DNA of 64,000 bases from Desulfobacteraceae bacterium Eth-SRB1 (GTDB taxonomy: Bacteria > Desulfobacterota > Desulfobacteria > Desulfobacterales > ETH-SRB1): contig RPGP01000001.1 in assembly GCA_004193555.1 (NCBI GenBank), positions 794,790-858,789 of the forward strand, in the 5' to 3' direction. Positions within the stretch are counted from its first letter, which is position 1. Each line of letters starts with the position of its first letter. Below, one piece after another: positions 1 through 8,010 of the stretch. The notes under the pieces are model-generated. The model was not told the origin of the DNA. It made no database searches and saw only the letters and a list, made by a program, of their open reading frames with translations. A program made the position numbers and the translations under genes.

Positions 1-85
1 AGACAGGTGCCGGCACAGGCAGGGGAGTTGCTGAACTGCAATACGAGTTCTTGGGTTGAAGGCTGAAGGTAAAAGTCTTCAACCT

Positions 86-339
86 TCAACTATCTCGCAA
101 CGCTCGAATCAAAACATTCAAGACCTTCTCTGCTTCGACAATCTTTGGTTCAATCAGAGATGAATCCTGGTTGCGCAAGAATCCCAAACGCTTCGACAAA
201 TTTAGCTGATAATGCAGTTCTTTTAATGACCCAAAGGCTATGTAAAGAAACCGAAGGTAATCGGCCTGACTGTCACGTGCGCATCCTTCAACGATGTTTG
301 ATGGAACTGAAACCGCCGAAGTTTGGTATGATCACGCAT
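86..339 (-). pseudogene. Decayed S23-type four-helix-bundle protein gene
   Basis: Read on the minus strand, an ATG at 339 preceded by AAGGGGG encodes MRDHTKLR, the usual N-terminus of 23S-rRNA-intervening-sequence (S23) four-helix-bundle proteins. After a frame change the sequence continues with VPSNIVEGCARDSQADYLRF, then SLKELHYQLNLSKRLG and a full C-terminus ending ...LIRALRDS at the TGA at 86-88. About 35 residues of helix 1 are missing at the junction (near 310-325) and the two parts are in different frames, so no intact protein can be made. The family is about 120 residues and of uncertain function; it is structurally related to the Avd accessory proteins of diversity-generating retroelements. 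Identity is clear from the conserved central motif; the deletion size is an estimate from memory of the family. The open frame on the opposite strand is a shadow. Confidence 0.85.
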
Positions 340-467
340 GATTTGCCCCCTTCAACCTATCCACCTGAGTTGCTACTAAAGTTTTTTTATTTTTTGCCGA
401 TTACAATAGTTACATTGGATGAAATCGTTGCGTATTGCCTAATTTTTTGCATGCAAAAGGTGGTTAA

Positions 468-680
468 ATGGCGGAATCGCTCTATTCTACTTCAGAAGTA
501 GCTGTGTTGTTTAATGTTAATCGGGTTACAATTTATCGATGGATAAAAGAGGGGAAGATTAAGGCCTATAAGATAGGCAAACATTATAAGATTTCTGTTT
601 CCGAGGTGGTGAGATTGTTGAGAAAATTCGGTTTTCCAGAATCAGCGATCCATGATCTTTGTGGCGACGTAAGGGAATGA
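468..680 (+). CDS. Excisionase/MerR-type helix-turn-helix DNA-binding protein
   Basis: This 70-residue protein is essentially one winged helix-turn-helix of the excisionase/MerR N-terminal class. The recognition segment is [20 protein letters not shown], followed by [21 protein letters not shown], typical of the 'helix_turn_helix_17' family. It probably binds DNA as a small regulator. The start ATG at 468 has AAGGTGG a few bases upstream. It lies 38 bp before the true start of the first chemoreceptor and faces the same way, so it could regulate the chemotaxis operon or be a leftover of a mobile element. The sequence does not distinguish these. No integrase is nearby. Confidence 0.8.
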   Translation: MAESLYSTSEVAVLFNVNRVTIYRWIKEGKIKAYKIGKHYKISVSEVVRLLRKFGFPESAIHDLCGDVRE

Positions 681-718
681 GAAACCAGCAACGAGTAACG
701 AGTAATGGAGGAGAAAAA

Positions 719-2593
719 ATGTTCAAGAATATGAAAGTAGGCGCAAAGATAGCGTCAGGATTTGCACTTATCACCATTTTAGCAATTATAGTCGGTATTG
801 CCGGTTATATGATCATCAATAATATTACTCATCAGGTAGAGATTGCGGAGGTGGGTTATATGATAAAAGAAGGTTCTCTTGAAACACGAAGGCAAGAAAA
901 GAACTATATAATCCGCAAACAGGAAGAGTATTTCAAGCGCTGGGAGGCAGCAGCCCAGGAGATTAAAACCGTGGCCGCAAAAGGGCAAAAAATTGCGGAC
1001 GATGGCGATATCCAGGGCTGGTTGAGAGACGGTCTTAAAGAGCTGGATCAGTATGCGGCCCTTGGGCACAATCTCAGGGAAGTGATTTTAGAAGGGAATA
1101 ATATGGACAGCCAGATGCGTGATGCAGGCCGCGCAATCGGAGCATACCTTAAAAACATGGAAGGTTCGATGCCTGCCATCATAGGCATTTTAAATGCCCG
1201 CAGGCAGGAAAAGAACATATTTTTATACTGGCACAAGCTGTTGCGTGACGGTGAAAAAACCTACGTAGAAAAATGGCAGGATGCTATGGCAAAAGTAGAA
1301 AACTGGTCTGGCGCTGATACAGGTCTTAAAAATTTAACGGCCCGGTATTCGGACGTCTTCTTTGAGCGAGTCAAGAAGATGGAACAGTTTTATGATATTG
1401 ACAGTAATATCGGAGTCGTAGCTGATGCTGTTATCAAGAATGCCAAACAGATACTGGATAAGAGCGAAAAAGCCATGCATGCGGCCCAAAATACCGGCAA
1501 GACTATGATTCTGGTTATCCTGGGAATAAGTGTTCTGGTGGCAACTCTGCTTGCCTTTTTTATAACCCGCGGCATTACAAAACCGATCAACCGGATTATC
1601 GAAGATTTGAACGAAGGCTCCGGCCAGATAGCCTCAGCCTCGGGCCAGGTCTCATCCGCCAGCCAGTCACTTGCTGAAGGAGCATCCGAGCAGGCAGCCG
1701 CAATCGAAGAGACATCATCATCTCTCGAAGAGATGTCCTCCATGACCAAACAGAATGCGGATAATGCGGGTCAGGCAGACAGCCTCATGAAAGAGACCGG
1801 CCATGTGGTGGCAGATGCCAATTCTTCCATGACCGAGCTTACCACATCCATGAAAGATATTTCAAGCGCCAGCGATGAAACCCAGAAGGTCGTCAAGACA
1901 ATAGATGAAATCGCATTCCAGACCAATTTGCTTGCTTTAAATGCGGCAGTAGAAGCAGCCCGTGCAGGCGAGGCAGGAGCAGGCTTTGCAGTAGTGGCTG
2001 AAGAGGTTAGAAATCTGGCGCTTCGCTCTGCCGAAGCAGCCAAAAACACGGCTGTGCTGATAGATGGAACGGTAAAAAAGGTCAAAGGCGGATCAGATCT
2101 CGTAGAGCGAACCAATAATGCATTCAGCAAGGTTGCGGAAAGTTCCTCCAAAGTAGGAGAACTAATAGCCGAGATCGCCGCGGCATCGAATGAGCAGTCT
2201 CAGGGCATTGGGCAGACAAACACCGCTGTAGCCGAGATGGACAAGGTAGTCCAGCAGAACGCAGCAAATGCCGAAGAATCCGCCTCCGCCTCTGAAGAGC
2301 TGAACGCACAGGCAGAGCAGACCATGGGGATTGTAGAAGAACTGGCAGCCTTAGTTGGGGGTCAGGGATCAGGGGTCAGGGATCAGGAGTCAGGGGCCAG
2401 GGATCAGGGGCCAGGGATCAAAAACGAACATCGAACATCGAACGTCCAACATCGAATGTTGAATGGAAAAAATGAACAAACAAAAATAGCTGTTCTTGGC
2501 GCACCTGCTGCGACCGGGCGTAAGCACGGCGAGAAGGAAGTCAGTCCTGATAAGGTTATCCCCATGGAAGAAGGGGATTTTAAGGATTTTTAA
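719..2593 (+). CDS. Methyl-accepting chemotaxis protein with helical-bundle (HBM-like) sensor
   Basis: Transmembrane chemoreceptor that signals through CheW/CheA. I choose ATG 719 (GGAGGAGAAAAA just upstream) over the in-frame ATG at 659, which would overlap the upstream HTH gene. The 624-residue product has TM1 at about 13-33, a periplasmic all-helical region of about 230 residues, TM2 near 265-285, then the signalling domain with the conserved hairpin tip [20 protein letters not shown]. The sensor has two repeats of an RRQEKN motif (ETRRQEKN and NARRQEKN), as in HBM sensors such as McpS that bind organic acids; that assignment is by motif only. HAMP is very short after TM2. From about residue 546 the tail is interrupted by translated repeat sequence ([19 protein letters not shown], then [13 protein letters not shown]) before the conserved end [12 protein letters not shown]. 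Its last 660 bp of signalling domain is almost identical to the second receptor. Confidence 0.95.
   Translation: MFKNMKVGAKIASGFALITILAIIVGIAGYMIINNITHQVEIAEVGYMIKEGSLETRRQEKNYIIRKQEEYFKRWEAAAQEIKTVAAKGQKIADDGDIQGWLRDGLKELDQYAALGHNLREVILEGNNMDSQMRDAGRAIGAYLKNMEGSMPAIIGILNARRQEKNIFLYWHKLLRDGEKTYVEKWQDAMAKVENWSGADTGLKNLTARYSDVFFERVKKMEQFYDIDSNIGVVADAVIKNAKQILDKSEKAMHAAQNTGKTMILVILGISVLVATLLAFFITRGITKPINRIIEDLNEGSGQIASASGQVSSASQSLAEGASEQAAAIEETSSSLEEMSSMTKQNADNAGQADSLMKETGHVVADANSSMTELTTSMKDISSASDETQKVVKTIDEIAFQTNLLALNAAVEAARAGEAGAGFAVVAEEVRNLALRSAEAAKNTAVLIDGTVKKVKGGSDLVERTNNAFSKVAESSSKVGELIAEIAAASNEQSQGIGQTNTAVAEMDKVVQQNAANAEESASASEELNAQAEQTMGIVEELAALVGGQGSGVRDQESGARDQGPGIKNEHRTSNVQHRMLNGKNEQTKIAVLGAPAATGRKHGEKEVSPDKVIPMEEGDFKDF
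2350..2480 (+). repeat. Translated oligomer repeats inside receptor 1 tail
   Basis: Tandem copies of GGGGTCAGGGATCAGG-type units (about 2357-2422) are followed by a unit built from ACATCGAACGTCCAACATCG (about 2430-2465). The same two units occur outside genes: the first at 15653-15680, 17032-17062 and 20882-20905, the second at 3316-3352. Here they are read through in frame as receptor sequence. The second unit recurs in the tail of receptor 2 (about 5595-5640). Confidence 0.85.
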
Positions 2594-2627
2594 TCCACAG
2601 ATTACGCAGATTACGCAGAAGGTAGAT

Positions 2628-2712
2628 AGGCTGTAGGCTGTTAGGCTGTTAGGGCTGGAGGAATATTAATCATATCTACCTACAGTCTAATAGCCTACAG
2701 CCTAAACAACCT
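2628..2712. repeat. Intergenic hairpin of TAGGCTGT oligomers
   Basis: The left arm holds TAGGCTGTAGGCTGTTAGGC and the right arm CTAATAGCCTACAGCCTAAA, giving a long imperfect inverted repeat between receptor 1 and cheW. The same family is at 5808-5935, 6781-6838, 8873-8938 and 17847-17912, always between chemotaxis genes. The cheW ribosome-binding site AAGGAGG lies immediately after it. Confidence 0.85.
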
Positions 2713-2734
2713 AAATATTAAGGAGGTATAAAAA

Positions 2735-3274
2735 ATGACGGAATTAACGGAAACAATGGACCAGGCAGTAAAGGTCATGAAAGACCTGTCTGCCGGTTCG
2801 GCACAGGCAGGCAGAGAAGGAAAATATCTTACCTTTTCTCTTGCAGACGAAGAGTATGGTGTAGGCATCCTGAAGATCAAAGAGATCATCGGGATGATGC
2901 CGATTACCACCGTGCCGCAGACACCGGAGTTTGTGAAAGGAGTGATAAACCTTCGCGGCAAGGTTATCCCTGTGATCGATTTAAGACTGAGATTTTCAAT
3001 GGAAGAAACCGACTATACCGAACGCACCTGCATAATCGTGGTTGATCTCAAGAGCCGTGGAGCGGACGTCCTGATCGGCGTAGTGGTCGATTCCGTTTCA
3101 GAGGTCTTAAACATCAAAGCAGATGACATCGAAGATACGCCTACATTCGGAACCAGCTTGAATACAGACTACATTCTCGGCATGGCCAAAATAGGAGGAA
3201 GGGTCAAGATACTGTTAGATATCGATCGGGTGCTCAGCGAAGAGGAGGTAGCTGCCTTGGAGAACGCGGCGTAG
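2735..3274 (+). CDS. cheW: Chemotaxis coupling protein CheW
   Basis: A soluble SH3-like scaffold that links chemoreceptors to the CheA kinase. The 179-residue protein has the CheW core from about residue 25 onward: YLTFSLADEEYGVGILKIKEI, the receptor-contact loop PEFVKGVINLRGKVIPVIDL, and IIVVDL with GVVVDSVSEVLNI. A roughly 25-residue N-terminal extension precedes the fold. Start ATG 2735 follows AAGGAGGTATAAAAA. It sits between the two receptors, and a remnant of a third receptor lies directly downstream, so this is probably the coupling protein for this array. Confidence 0.97.
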   Translation: MTELTETMDQAVKVMKDLSAGSAQAGREGKYLTFSLADEEYGVGILKIKEIIGMMPITTVPQTPEFVKGVINLRGKVIPVIDLRLRFSMEETDYTERTCIIVVDLKSRGADVLIGVVVDSVSEVLNIKADDIEDTPTFGTSLNTDYILGMAKIGGRVKILLDIDRVLSEEEVAALENAA

Positions 3275-3309
3275 ATGGAGGGATTAGAGGATTAGAGGGC
3301 GAGAAGGGA

Positions 3310-3475
3310 AAAGAGATGAACGTCGAACATCGAACGTCCAACATCGAATGTTGAATAGGAAAAATGAACAAACAAAAATAGCTGTTCTTGGCGCACCTGC
3401 TCCGACCGGGCATAAGCACGGCGAGAAGGAAGTCAGACCTGATGAGGTTATTCCTATGGAAGAAGTGGATTTTTA
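3310..3475 (+). pseudogene. Orphan C-terminal tail of a third chemoreceptor
   Basis: Downstream of cheW, one frame reads ...[19 protein letters not shown], then [20 protein letters not shown] and a close of VIPMEEVDF before TAG at 3473-3475. This aligns residue for residue with the ends of both intact receptors, including the translated ACATCGAACG-type repeat. No start codon, sensor or signalling domain precedes it, so it is what remains of a receptor gene lost by deletion. The final KDF of the other two copies is missing because of an earlier stop. Confidence 0.85.
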
Positions 3476-3633
3476 GGTCGAGACAATCTGAGCAGTTACT
3501 AATGCTTTTATAATTTCTTCGTGTCATTCGTGTTCTTCGCGGTGAGAAAATGATTGATAGGAGGAATAGGATAGTTGGATGGTTGGGATGTAAAATATCC
3601 AGCAACGAGCAACTAAAAAAGGAGGAATATCCA

Positions 3634-4131
3634 ATGTTAACAAGAGCAAAAAATATTCTATCAAGAACGTTATGCATCTATGTTCCGCTTTCGCTTTGCT
3701 TGCTATGTTATATGCCTTTTGGCAGTGGCGGATGTGAAGCAGGGGGTAACGCCTATGTTGGTTCGGATGCATGCATGGAATGTCATGAAACAGAGTACAA
3801 AAACTTTAAAACATTTGCACACAAAAGTAATTCATTCAAAACTATCAAAGCCATGAAAAAGAGATTGACTGATGAAGAGTTTAGAGGATGCTTTAAATGT
3901 CATACCACAGCATACGGCGAACCAGGCGGGTTTAAATCAGAAGCCGAAACACCGCATCTTAAAAACGCCGGCTGTGAAGTCTGTCATGGTCCCGGCAGCG
4001 TTCATGTGGAAACCGGCGACCCCGAGGATATCGATGGGCAATTGACACTGAAGGCGTGTGAAACATGCCATAATTCGGAACGTGTGGGAGCCTTTCATTA
4101 TAAACCCTTAATCTATGGGGGGGCGCACTAA
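3634..4131 (+). CDS. Exported tetrahaem cytochrome c (c554/c3-like)
   Basis: The start is ATG 3634 because AAAAAAGGAGGAATATCCA precedes it; the longer frame from 3550 has no ribosome-binding site. The 165-residue product begins with a Sec-type signal ([19 protein letters not shown], then Gly/Cys) and carries four CXXCH haem c motifs: CMECH, CFKCH, CEVCH and CETCH. The spacing resembles cytochrome c554/NapC-partner-type multihaem proteins. It should be a periplasmic electron carrier or redox-sensing partner. Its stop shares a base with the start of the next gene (TAATG), so the two are translationally coupled. That gene is a receptor with its own haem c motif, suggesting they work together. 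A signal-peptide cysteine could alternatively make it a lipoprotein. Confidence 0.9.
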   Translation: MLTRAKNILSRTLCIYVPLSLCLLCYMPFGSGGCEAGGNAYVGSDACMECHETEYKNFKTFAHKSNSFKTIKAMKKRLTDEEFRGCFKCHTTAYGEPGGFKSEAETPHLKNAGCEVCHGPGSVHVETGDPEDIDGQLTLKACETCHNSERVGAFHYKPLIYGGAH

Positions 4132-5768
4132 TGAAAAATAAAACGACAAATAAAACGACAAAAAGCGTGCCGTTTATGATCGGCGGGCTTGCGATTCTCT
4201 TTTCACTTATTCTTGGCTCTATAATCTATATTAATATCTCAGATCAACGCAGTCATATTAAAGCAGGGTTAGTTCATACAGCAAACATGCTTGCCGACAC
4301 ATTCTATAACGGCATGATATATCCAATGGCTACAGGTGACTCCAAAGCTATCGAACTCCAGATGGAAGGGTTTGAAGCCTTTACGGAAGAAGGGGAAGAG
4401 GTCTTAATTTTTGGTTTTGACAAGCAGATATCTTATGCCTCTGAAAAAAATAGAATCGGAAATAAGGTAACCGAACTGACCGATTCATCCGACCTTAAAG
4501 CCGCCATCAATCAATTGATACAAAACGGCAGATCCGATAAAACCGGATATGAAGAAATCGCAGGAGGAAAGCCTTACCTGACCACGATTCGCCCAATTCT
4601 GAACGAAAATCGCTGCTCTCACTGCCATGGTTCAAGTCAATCTGTCCTCGGAGGCCTGATGGTAAGAGAGAGTCTCGAAATGATCTATAAAGACCTTGGA
4701 AAGCTTCGGAACAAGAATATAATTATAGGCCTTTTTGGAAGTTTAATCGTTATCCTGACGCTTTTTCTATTGATTTCGAGAGTGGTTATCCGTCCCATTA
4801 AAAGAGTCGCAAATAGACTGCATGAAGCAGTCGGCCAGGTAGCCTCATCATCCGGCCAGGTCTCATCATCAAGCCAGTCTCTTGCCGAAGGAGCATCCGA
4901 GCAGGCAGCCGCAATCGAAGAGACATCATCATCTCTCGAAGAGATGTCCTCCATGACCAAACAGAATGCGGATAATGCGGGTCAGGCAGACAGCCTCATG
5001 AAAGAGACCGGCCATGTGGTTGGAGATGCCAATTCTTCCATGACCGAGCTTACCACATCCATGAAAGATATTTCAAGCGCCAGCGATGAAACCCAGAAGG
5101 TCGTCAAGACAATAGATGAAATCGCATTCCAGACCAATTTGCTTGCTTTAAATGCGGCAGTAGAAGCAGCCCGTGCAGGCGAGGCAGGAGCAGGCTTTGC
5201 AGTAGTGGCTGAAGAGGTCAGAAATCTGGCGCTTCGCTCTGCCGAAGCAGCCAAAAACACGGCTGTGCTGATAGATGGAACAGTAAAAAAGGTCAAAGGC
5301 GGATCAGACCTCGTAGAACGAACCAACAATGCATTCAGCAAGGTTGCGGAAAGTTCCTCCAAAGTAGGAGAACTAATTGCCGAAATCGCCGCGGCATCGA
5401 ATGAGCAGTCCCAGGGCATTGGGCAGACAAACACAGCCGTAGCCGAGATGGACAAGGTAGTCCAGCAGAACGCGGCAAATGCCGAAGAATCCGCCTCCGC
5501 CTCCGAAGAGATGAACGCACAGGCAGAGCAGATGATGGAGATTGTAGAAGAACTGGAAGATCTGGTCGGCGGAAAGGGCCAGAGGTCAGGGATCAAAAAC
5601 GAACATCGAACATCGAACGTCCAACATCGAATGTTGAATGGAAAAAATGAACAAACAAAAATAGCTGTTCTTGGCGCACCTGCTGCGACCGGGCGTAAGC
5701 ACGGCGAGAAGGAAGTCAGGCCTGATCAGGTTATCCCCATGAAAGAAGGGGATTTTAAGGACTTTTAA
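4131..5768 (+). CDS. Haem-c-containing methyl-accepting chemotaxis protein
   Basis: A 545-residue chemoreceptor. TM1 is at about 14-34, and a periplasmic domain of about 160 residues ends with [19 protein letters not shown]. That CXXCH site fits the Tll0287/DUF3365-like haem-binding PAS-type sensors known from Geobacter receptors, so the ligand is probably redox state, NO, CO or O2. TM2 follows at about 195-215, then the signalling domain with the tip [20 protein letters not shown]. The tail has the translated repeat [13 protein letters not shown] and ends [12 protein letters not shown]. The signalling half is nearly identical at DNA level to receptor 1 (offset 3211 bp), which points to gene conversion. 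The GGGGGGG before the start is the likely ribosome-binding site. Confidence 0.95.
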   Translation: MKNKTTNKTTKSVPFMIGGLAILFSLILGSIIYINISDQRSHIKAGLVHTANMLADTFYNGMIYPMATGDSKAIELQMEGFEAFTEEGEEVLIFGFDKQISYASEKNRIGNKVTELTDSSDLKAAINQLIQNGRSDKTGYEEIAGGKPYLTTIRPILNENRCSHCHGSSQSVLGGLMVRESLEMIYKDLGKLRNKNIIIGLFGSLIVILTLFLLISRVVIRPIKRVANRLHEAVGQVASSSGQVSSSSQSLAEGASEQAAAIEETSSSLEEMSSMTKQNADNAGQADSLMKETGHVVGDANSSMTELTTSMKDISSASDETQKVVKTIDEIAFQTNLLALNAAVEAARAGEAGAGFAVVAEEVRNLALRSAEAAKNTAVLIDGTVKKVKGGSDLVERTNNAFSKVAESSSKVGELIAEIAAASNEQSQGIGQTNTAVAEMDKVVQQNAANAEESASASEEMNAQAEQMMEIVEELEDLVGGKGQRSGIKNEHRTSNVQHRMLNGKNEQTKIAVLGAPAATGRKHGEKEVRPDQVIPMKEGDFKDF

Positions 5769-5807
5769 TCCACAGATTACGCAGATTACGCAGAAGGCAG
5801 ATAGGCT

Positions 5808-5935
5808 GTAGGCTGTTAGGCTGTTGGTAAAAGGTAGAAGGTAATTATAATTAATATTCCTCCAGCCCTAACAGCCTTCAGCCTAAACAACCTGAGTATA
5901 GTCTTCAGCCTTCAATCTTCTACCTAAATATTAAG
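5808..5935. repeat. Intergenic hairpin of TAGGCTGT oligomers before cheR
   Basis: The left arm is GATAGGCTGTAGGCTGTTAG and the right arm is CCAGCCCTAACAGCCTTCAG followed by CCTAAACAACCTGAGTATAG. The first 60 bp, beginning AATCCACAGATTACGCAG just after the receptor stop, match the sequence after receptor 1. The block downstream of the receptor was therefore duplicated with it. Confidence 0.8.
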
Positions 5936-5946
5936 GAGATACTGGT

Positions 5947-6780
5947 TTGGCGAATATGGTGTCTGAGCTGAGAGATATTGATTTTGAAAAGATAAGCCGT
6001 CTTGTTTATGAACAGAGCGGCATCAATCTGCATGCCGGTAAAAAGGAACTTGTAAAGGCCCGGTTGGGCAAACGTTTGAGGGAGGGAAATTTTAAGTCTT
6101 TTGCGGATTATTATCGCTATGTGACAACCGAAATGGGGATCAATGAATTGGTTTCCATGATCGATTCCATCTCTACAAATTTGACAAGCTTTTTCAGGGA
6201 AGAGACTCATTTTCGCAAGCTTCGCGAGGTTATACCTGCGCTGATAGAGACGTCAGGCAATGGTTGTCCTGTGCCCAGGCTGAAGATATGGAGCGCAGGG
6301 TGTTCGACAGGTGAGGAGCCATACTCGCTTGCAATTATTTTGAGGGAGATTGCTGATGGCGGAAAAATTGATCCTCGAATACTGGCCACCGATATTTCTA
6401 CTAAGGCGCTTAAAACCGCATTAGCCGGTGTGTATCCGAAGGAAAGGCTTGGGAACATTTCCCCCTTGCTCCTGAGAAAATATTTTCAGATTGGGCAAAA
6501 CCATTGGAGTGGATATTATCGAGCAAAGAATAATATTAAAGATATTATAAACTTCAGGAGATTCAATCTTATGGAAACTCAGACCTTTAATAGTCTTTTT
6601 GACGCTATATTCTGCAGGAATGTTATGATATATTTTGATAAAGAGACACAAGATGGTCTGGTAAACAAATTTTACGACAGCTTGAAACAAGGGGGCTATT
6701 TCTTTGTCGGTCATTCCGAAAGCCTGACCGGTTTGCCCCACCGGTTTAAGTATGTCGAGCCGAGTGTTTATCGGAAATAA
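5947..6780 (+). CDS. cheR: Chemotaxis protein methyltransferase CheR
   Basis: Methylates receptor glutamates using S-adenosylmethionine. The 277-residue protein has the CheR N-terminal helical domain (about 8-75), with the motif SIDSISTNLTSFFREETHF, then the SAM-binding domain with KIWSAGCSTGEEPYSLAI (about 113-130), ILATDIS (binds the adenosine ribose) and FDAIFCRNVMIYFD. The length is normal. The start is TTG 5947 with AAGGAG upstream; ATG 5956 is a weaker alternative. Neither intact receptor ends in an NWETF-type pentapeptide, so CheR recruitment here is probably not by that tether. Confidence 0.97.
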   Translation: MANMVSELRDIDFEKISRLVYEQSGINLHAGKKELVKARLGKRLREGNFKSFADYYRYVTTEMGINELVSMIDSISTNLTSFFREETHFRKLREVIPALIETSGNGCPVPRLKIWSAGCSTGEEPYSLAIILREIADGGKIDPRILATDISTKALKTALAGVYPKERLGNISPLLLRKYFQIGQNHWSGYYRAKNNIKDIINFRRFNLMETQTFNSLFDAIFCRNVMIYFDKETQDGLVNKFYDSLKQGGYFFVGHSESLTGLPHRFKYVEPSVYRK

Positions 6781-6838
6781 ATGATAGGCTGTAGGCTATT
6801 AGGCTAAAAACTAACAGCCTACAGCCTAAACAACCTGA
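6781..6838. repeat. Cargo-free TAGGCTGT hairpin between cheR and cheD
   Basis: ATAGGCTGTAGGCTATTAGG is followed after a few bases by CTAACAGCCTACAGCCTAAA. This is a nearly perfect hairpin that fills most of the spacer, and it is the simplest member of the family seen in this locus. Confidence 0.85.
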
Positions 6839-6852
6839 GTAGGTATAACTTT

Positions 6853-7335
6853 ATGAGCCGGATTATAGTCGGAATTGCAGATCTCAGAATAAGTCAAAAT
6901 ATTGACGATGCGTTGATTACTTATGCGCTCGGCTCATGTATTGGTATTGCTGTTTATGATCCAGGAGTAAGAGTAGGAGGGCTACTGCATTTTATGCTTC
7001 CGGACTCATCGCTTGATTTAAACAAGGCAAGACAGACCCCTGCAATGTTTGCCGATACGGGCATACCTTTTCTGTTCAAATCGTGTTACAGGTTGGGAGC
7101 AAAAAAAAAACGTATGGTCGTAAAGATTGCCGGTGGCGCCAATATCCTGGATAATTCAAACTATTTTCGGATCGGCCAGAGAAACATAACCGCCTTAAGA
7201 AAGATATTCTGGAAAAATAATGTCCTGATAGATGGAGATGACACCGGTAAATCTCACAACCGGACCGTTCAACTGAATATTTTTAGCGGCAATGTTGTTG
7301 TTAAGAACTCCAGCGGGATATGGAAGGAGTTGTAG
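6853..7335 (+). CDS. cheD: Chemoreceptor glutamine deamidase CheD
   Basis: CheD deamidates receptor glutamines and is stimulated or inhibited through CheC-type phosphatases. The 160-residue protein has the family core: YALGSCIGIAVYD with the catalytic Cys, GGLLHFMLPDSS with the catalytic His, and KIAGGANIL. The length matches intact CheD. It is the intact copy; a second, broken cheD lies at 8481-8871. ATG 6853 has no strong ribosome-binding site (GTAGGTATAACTTT). Confidence 0.95.
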   Translation: MSRIIVGIADLRISQNIDDALITYALGSCIGIAVYDPGVRVGGLLHFMLPDSSLDLNKARQTPAMFADTGIPFLFKSCYRLGAKKKRMVVKIAGGANILDNSNYFRIGQRNITALRKIFWKNNVLIDGDDTGKSHNRTVQLNIFSGNVVVKNSSGIWKEL

Positions 7336-7338
7336 GGT

Positions 7339-7569
7339 AACCGTTCACAGTTTACAGTTATCGGTTCACGGTTAAAAAAAACAGATTGCACTAGGAACGG
7401 TTGCGGAGCTGAGAACACATATTTATATTTCATGAGAACTTATATATTTTCTGATTTAGATGCGAAAGAATTAATTCAAAAATTGAAATCAATATCCAAA
7501 ACGCTTCAATCGTTGCATAGTTCATTGGAAAAACTGTGAACTGTGAACCGACAACCGTGAACGGTTAAG
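7339..7569. repeat. Oligomer-ended element carrying an S23 gene remnant
   Basis: The left end begins ACCGTTCACAGTTTACAGTT and continues CGGTTCACGG. The right end is GTGAACCGACAACCGTGAAC, so the ends are inverted copies of one another. Between them is a decayed four-helix-bundle gene (7394-7538). The same left end, gene end and right end recur at 58692-58900, so this is one repeated element. Confidence 0.8.
7394..7538 (+). pseudogene. Remnant of an S23-type four-helix-bundle gene (C-terminal part)
   Basis: One frame reads GTVAELRTHIYIS and hits TGA; an adjacent frame then reads DLDAKELIQKLKSISKTLQS and ends LHSSLEKL at TGA 7536-7538. Both segments match the last third of S23-type four-helix-bundle proteins. 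The N-terminal two thirds are absent and a frameshift separates the two pieces. Confidence 0.8.
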
Positions 7570-7578
7570 GGAGTTATT

Positions 7579-8010
7579 ATGTCTTTCAATGTGCTGATTG
7601 TGGATGATTCAAGCTCGATGCGCGCCGTTATAAAGAAGATTGTTTCAATTTCAGGTTTTAAGATGGATCAATGCACTGAGGCCGGAAATGGTAAAGAGGC
7701 GCTGGACACCCTGGCAGGCAACTGGGTGGATGTGATTATATCGGATATAAATATGCCGGAGATGAATGGTTTTGAATTGTTGGGGATACTGAAGAAAGAC
7801 AATCTTCTCAAGGATATTCCAGTCATATTTATAACCACGGAAAGCAGCGAGAAACGCATGCAGGATGCTTTTAATCTGGGAGCAAATGGTTTCATAAAAA
7901 AACCTTTTACTCCTGAGGAGGTTAAAAGAACTCTTTATGAAGTTATAGGGGTGAGTGATGAAGGAGAATATGAAGAAGATAGAGGAGACAATGAGGCTTT
8001 CGATTTTTGA
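7579..8010 (+). CDS. cheY: CheY-type response regulator
   Basis: A single receiver domain of 143 residues: LIVDDSSSMR (acidic pocket), phospho-acceptor Asp56 in IISDINMPEMNG, Thr/Ser switch in VIFITTESS, and Lys in KKPFTPEE. The last 25 residues are an acidic extension that overlaps the next gene by about 50 bp. GGGAGTTATT precedes the ATG. With no output domain it should be phosphorylated by CheA and act on the motor or as a phosphate sink. It differs from the second cheY (12329), which has the more classical SDWNMP motif. Confidence 0.95.
   Translation: MSFNVLIVDDSSSMRAVIKKIVSISGFKMDQCTEAGNGKEALDTLAGNWVDVIISDINMPEMNGFELLGILKKDNLLKDIPVIFITTESSEKRMQDAFNLGANGFIKKPFTPEEVKRTLYEVIGVSDEGEYEEDRGDNEAFDF

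Noticed and set aside
86-339. Diversity-generating retroelement, since S23 proteins resemble Avd
   Set aside because: No reverse transcriptase and no template/variable repeat pair with A-biased substitutions are present in the window.
145-501. Open frame of 118 codons on the + strand
   Set aside because: It runs antisense to the S23-type pseudogene on the minus strand, whose conserved protein motifs are unmistakable, and it overlaps the HTH gene start.
659-718. Upstream ATG as start of receptor 1
   Set aside because: It overlaps the HTH gene, lacks a ribosome-binding site and would add 20 residues before a normal receptor N-terminus; ATG 719 has GGAGGAG upstream.
4982-5596. 204-codon antisense frame in receptor 2
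   Set aside because: It is complementary to the conserved signalling domain, and an equivalent antisense frame also appears in receptor 1; long antisense frames are expected for such Ala/Glu-rich coding DNA.
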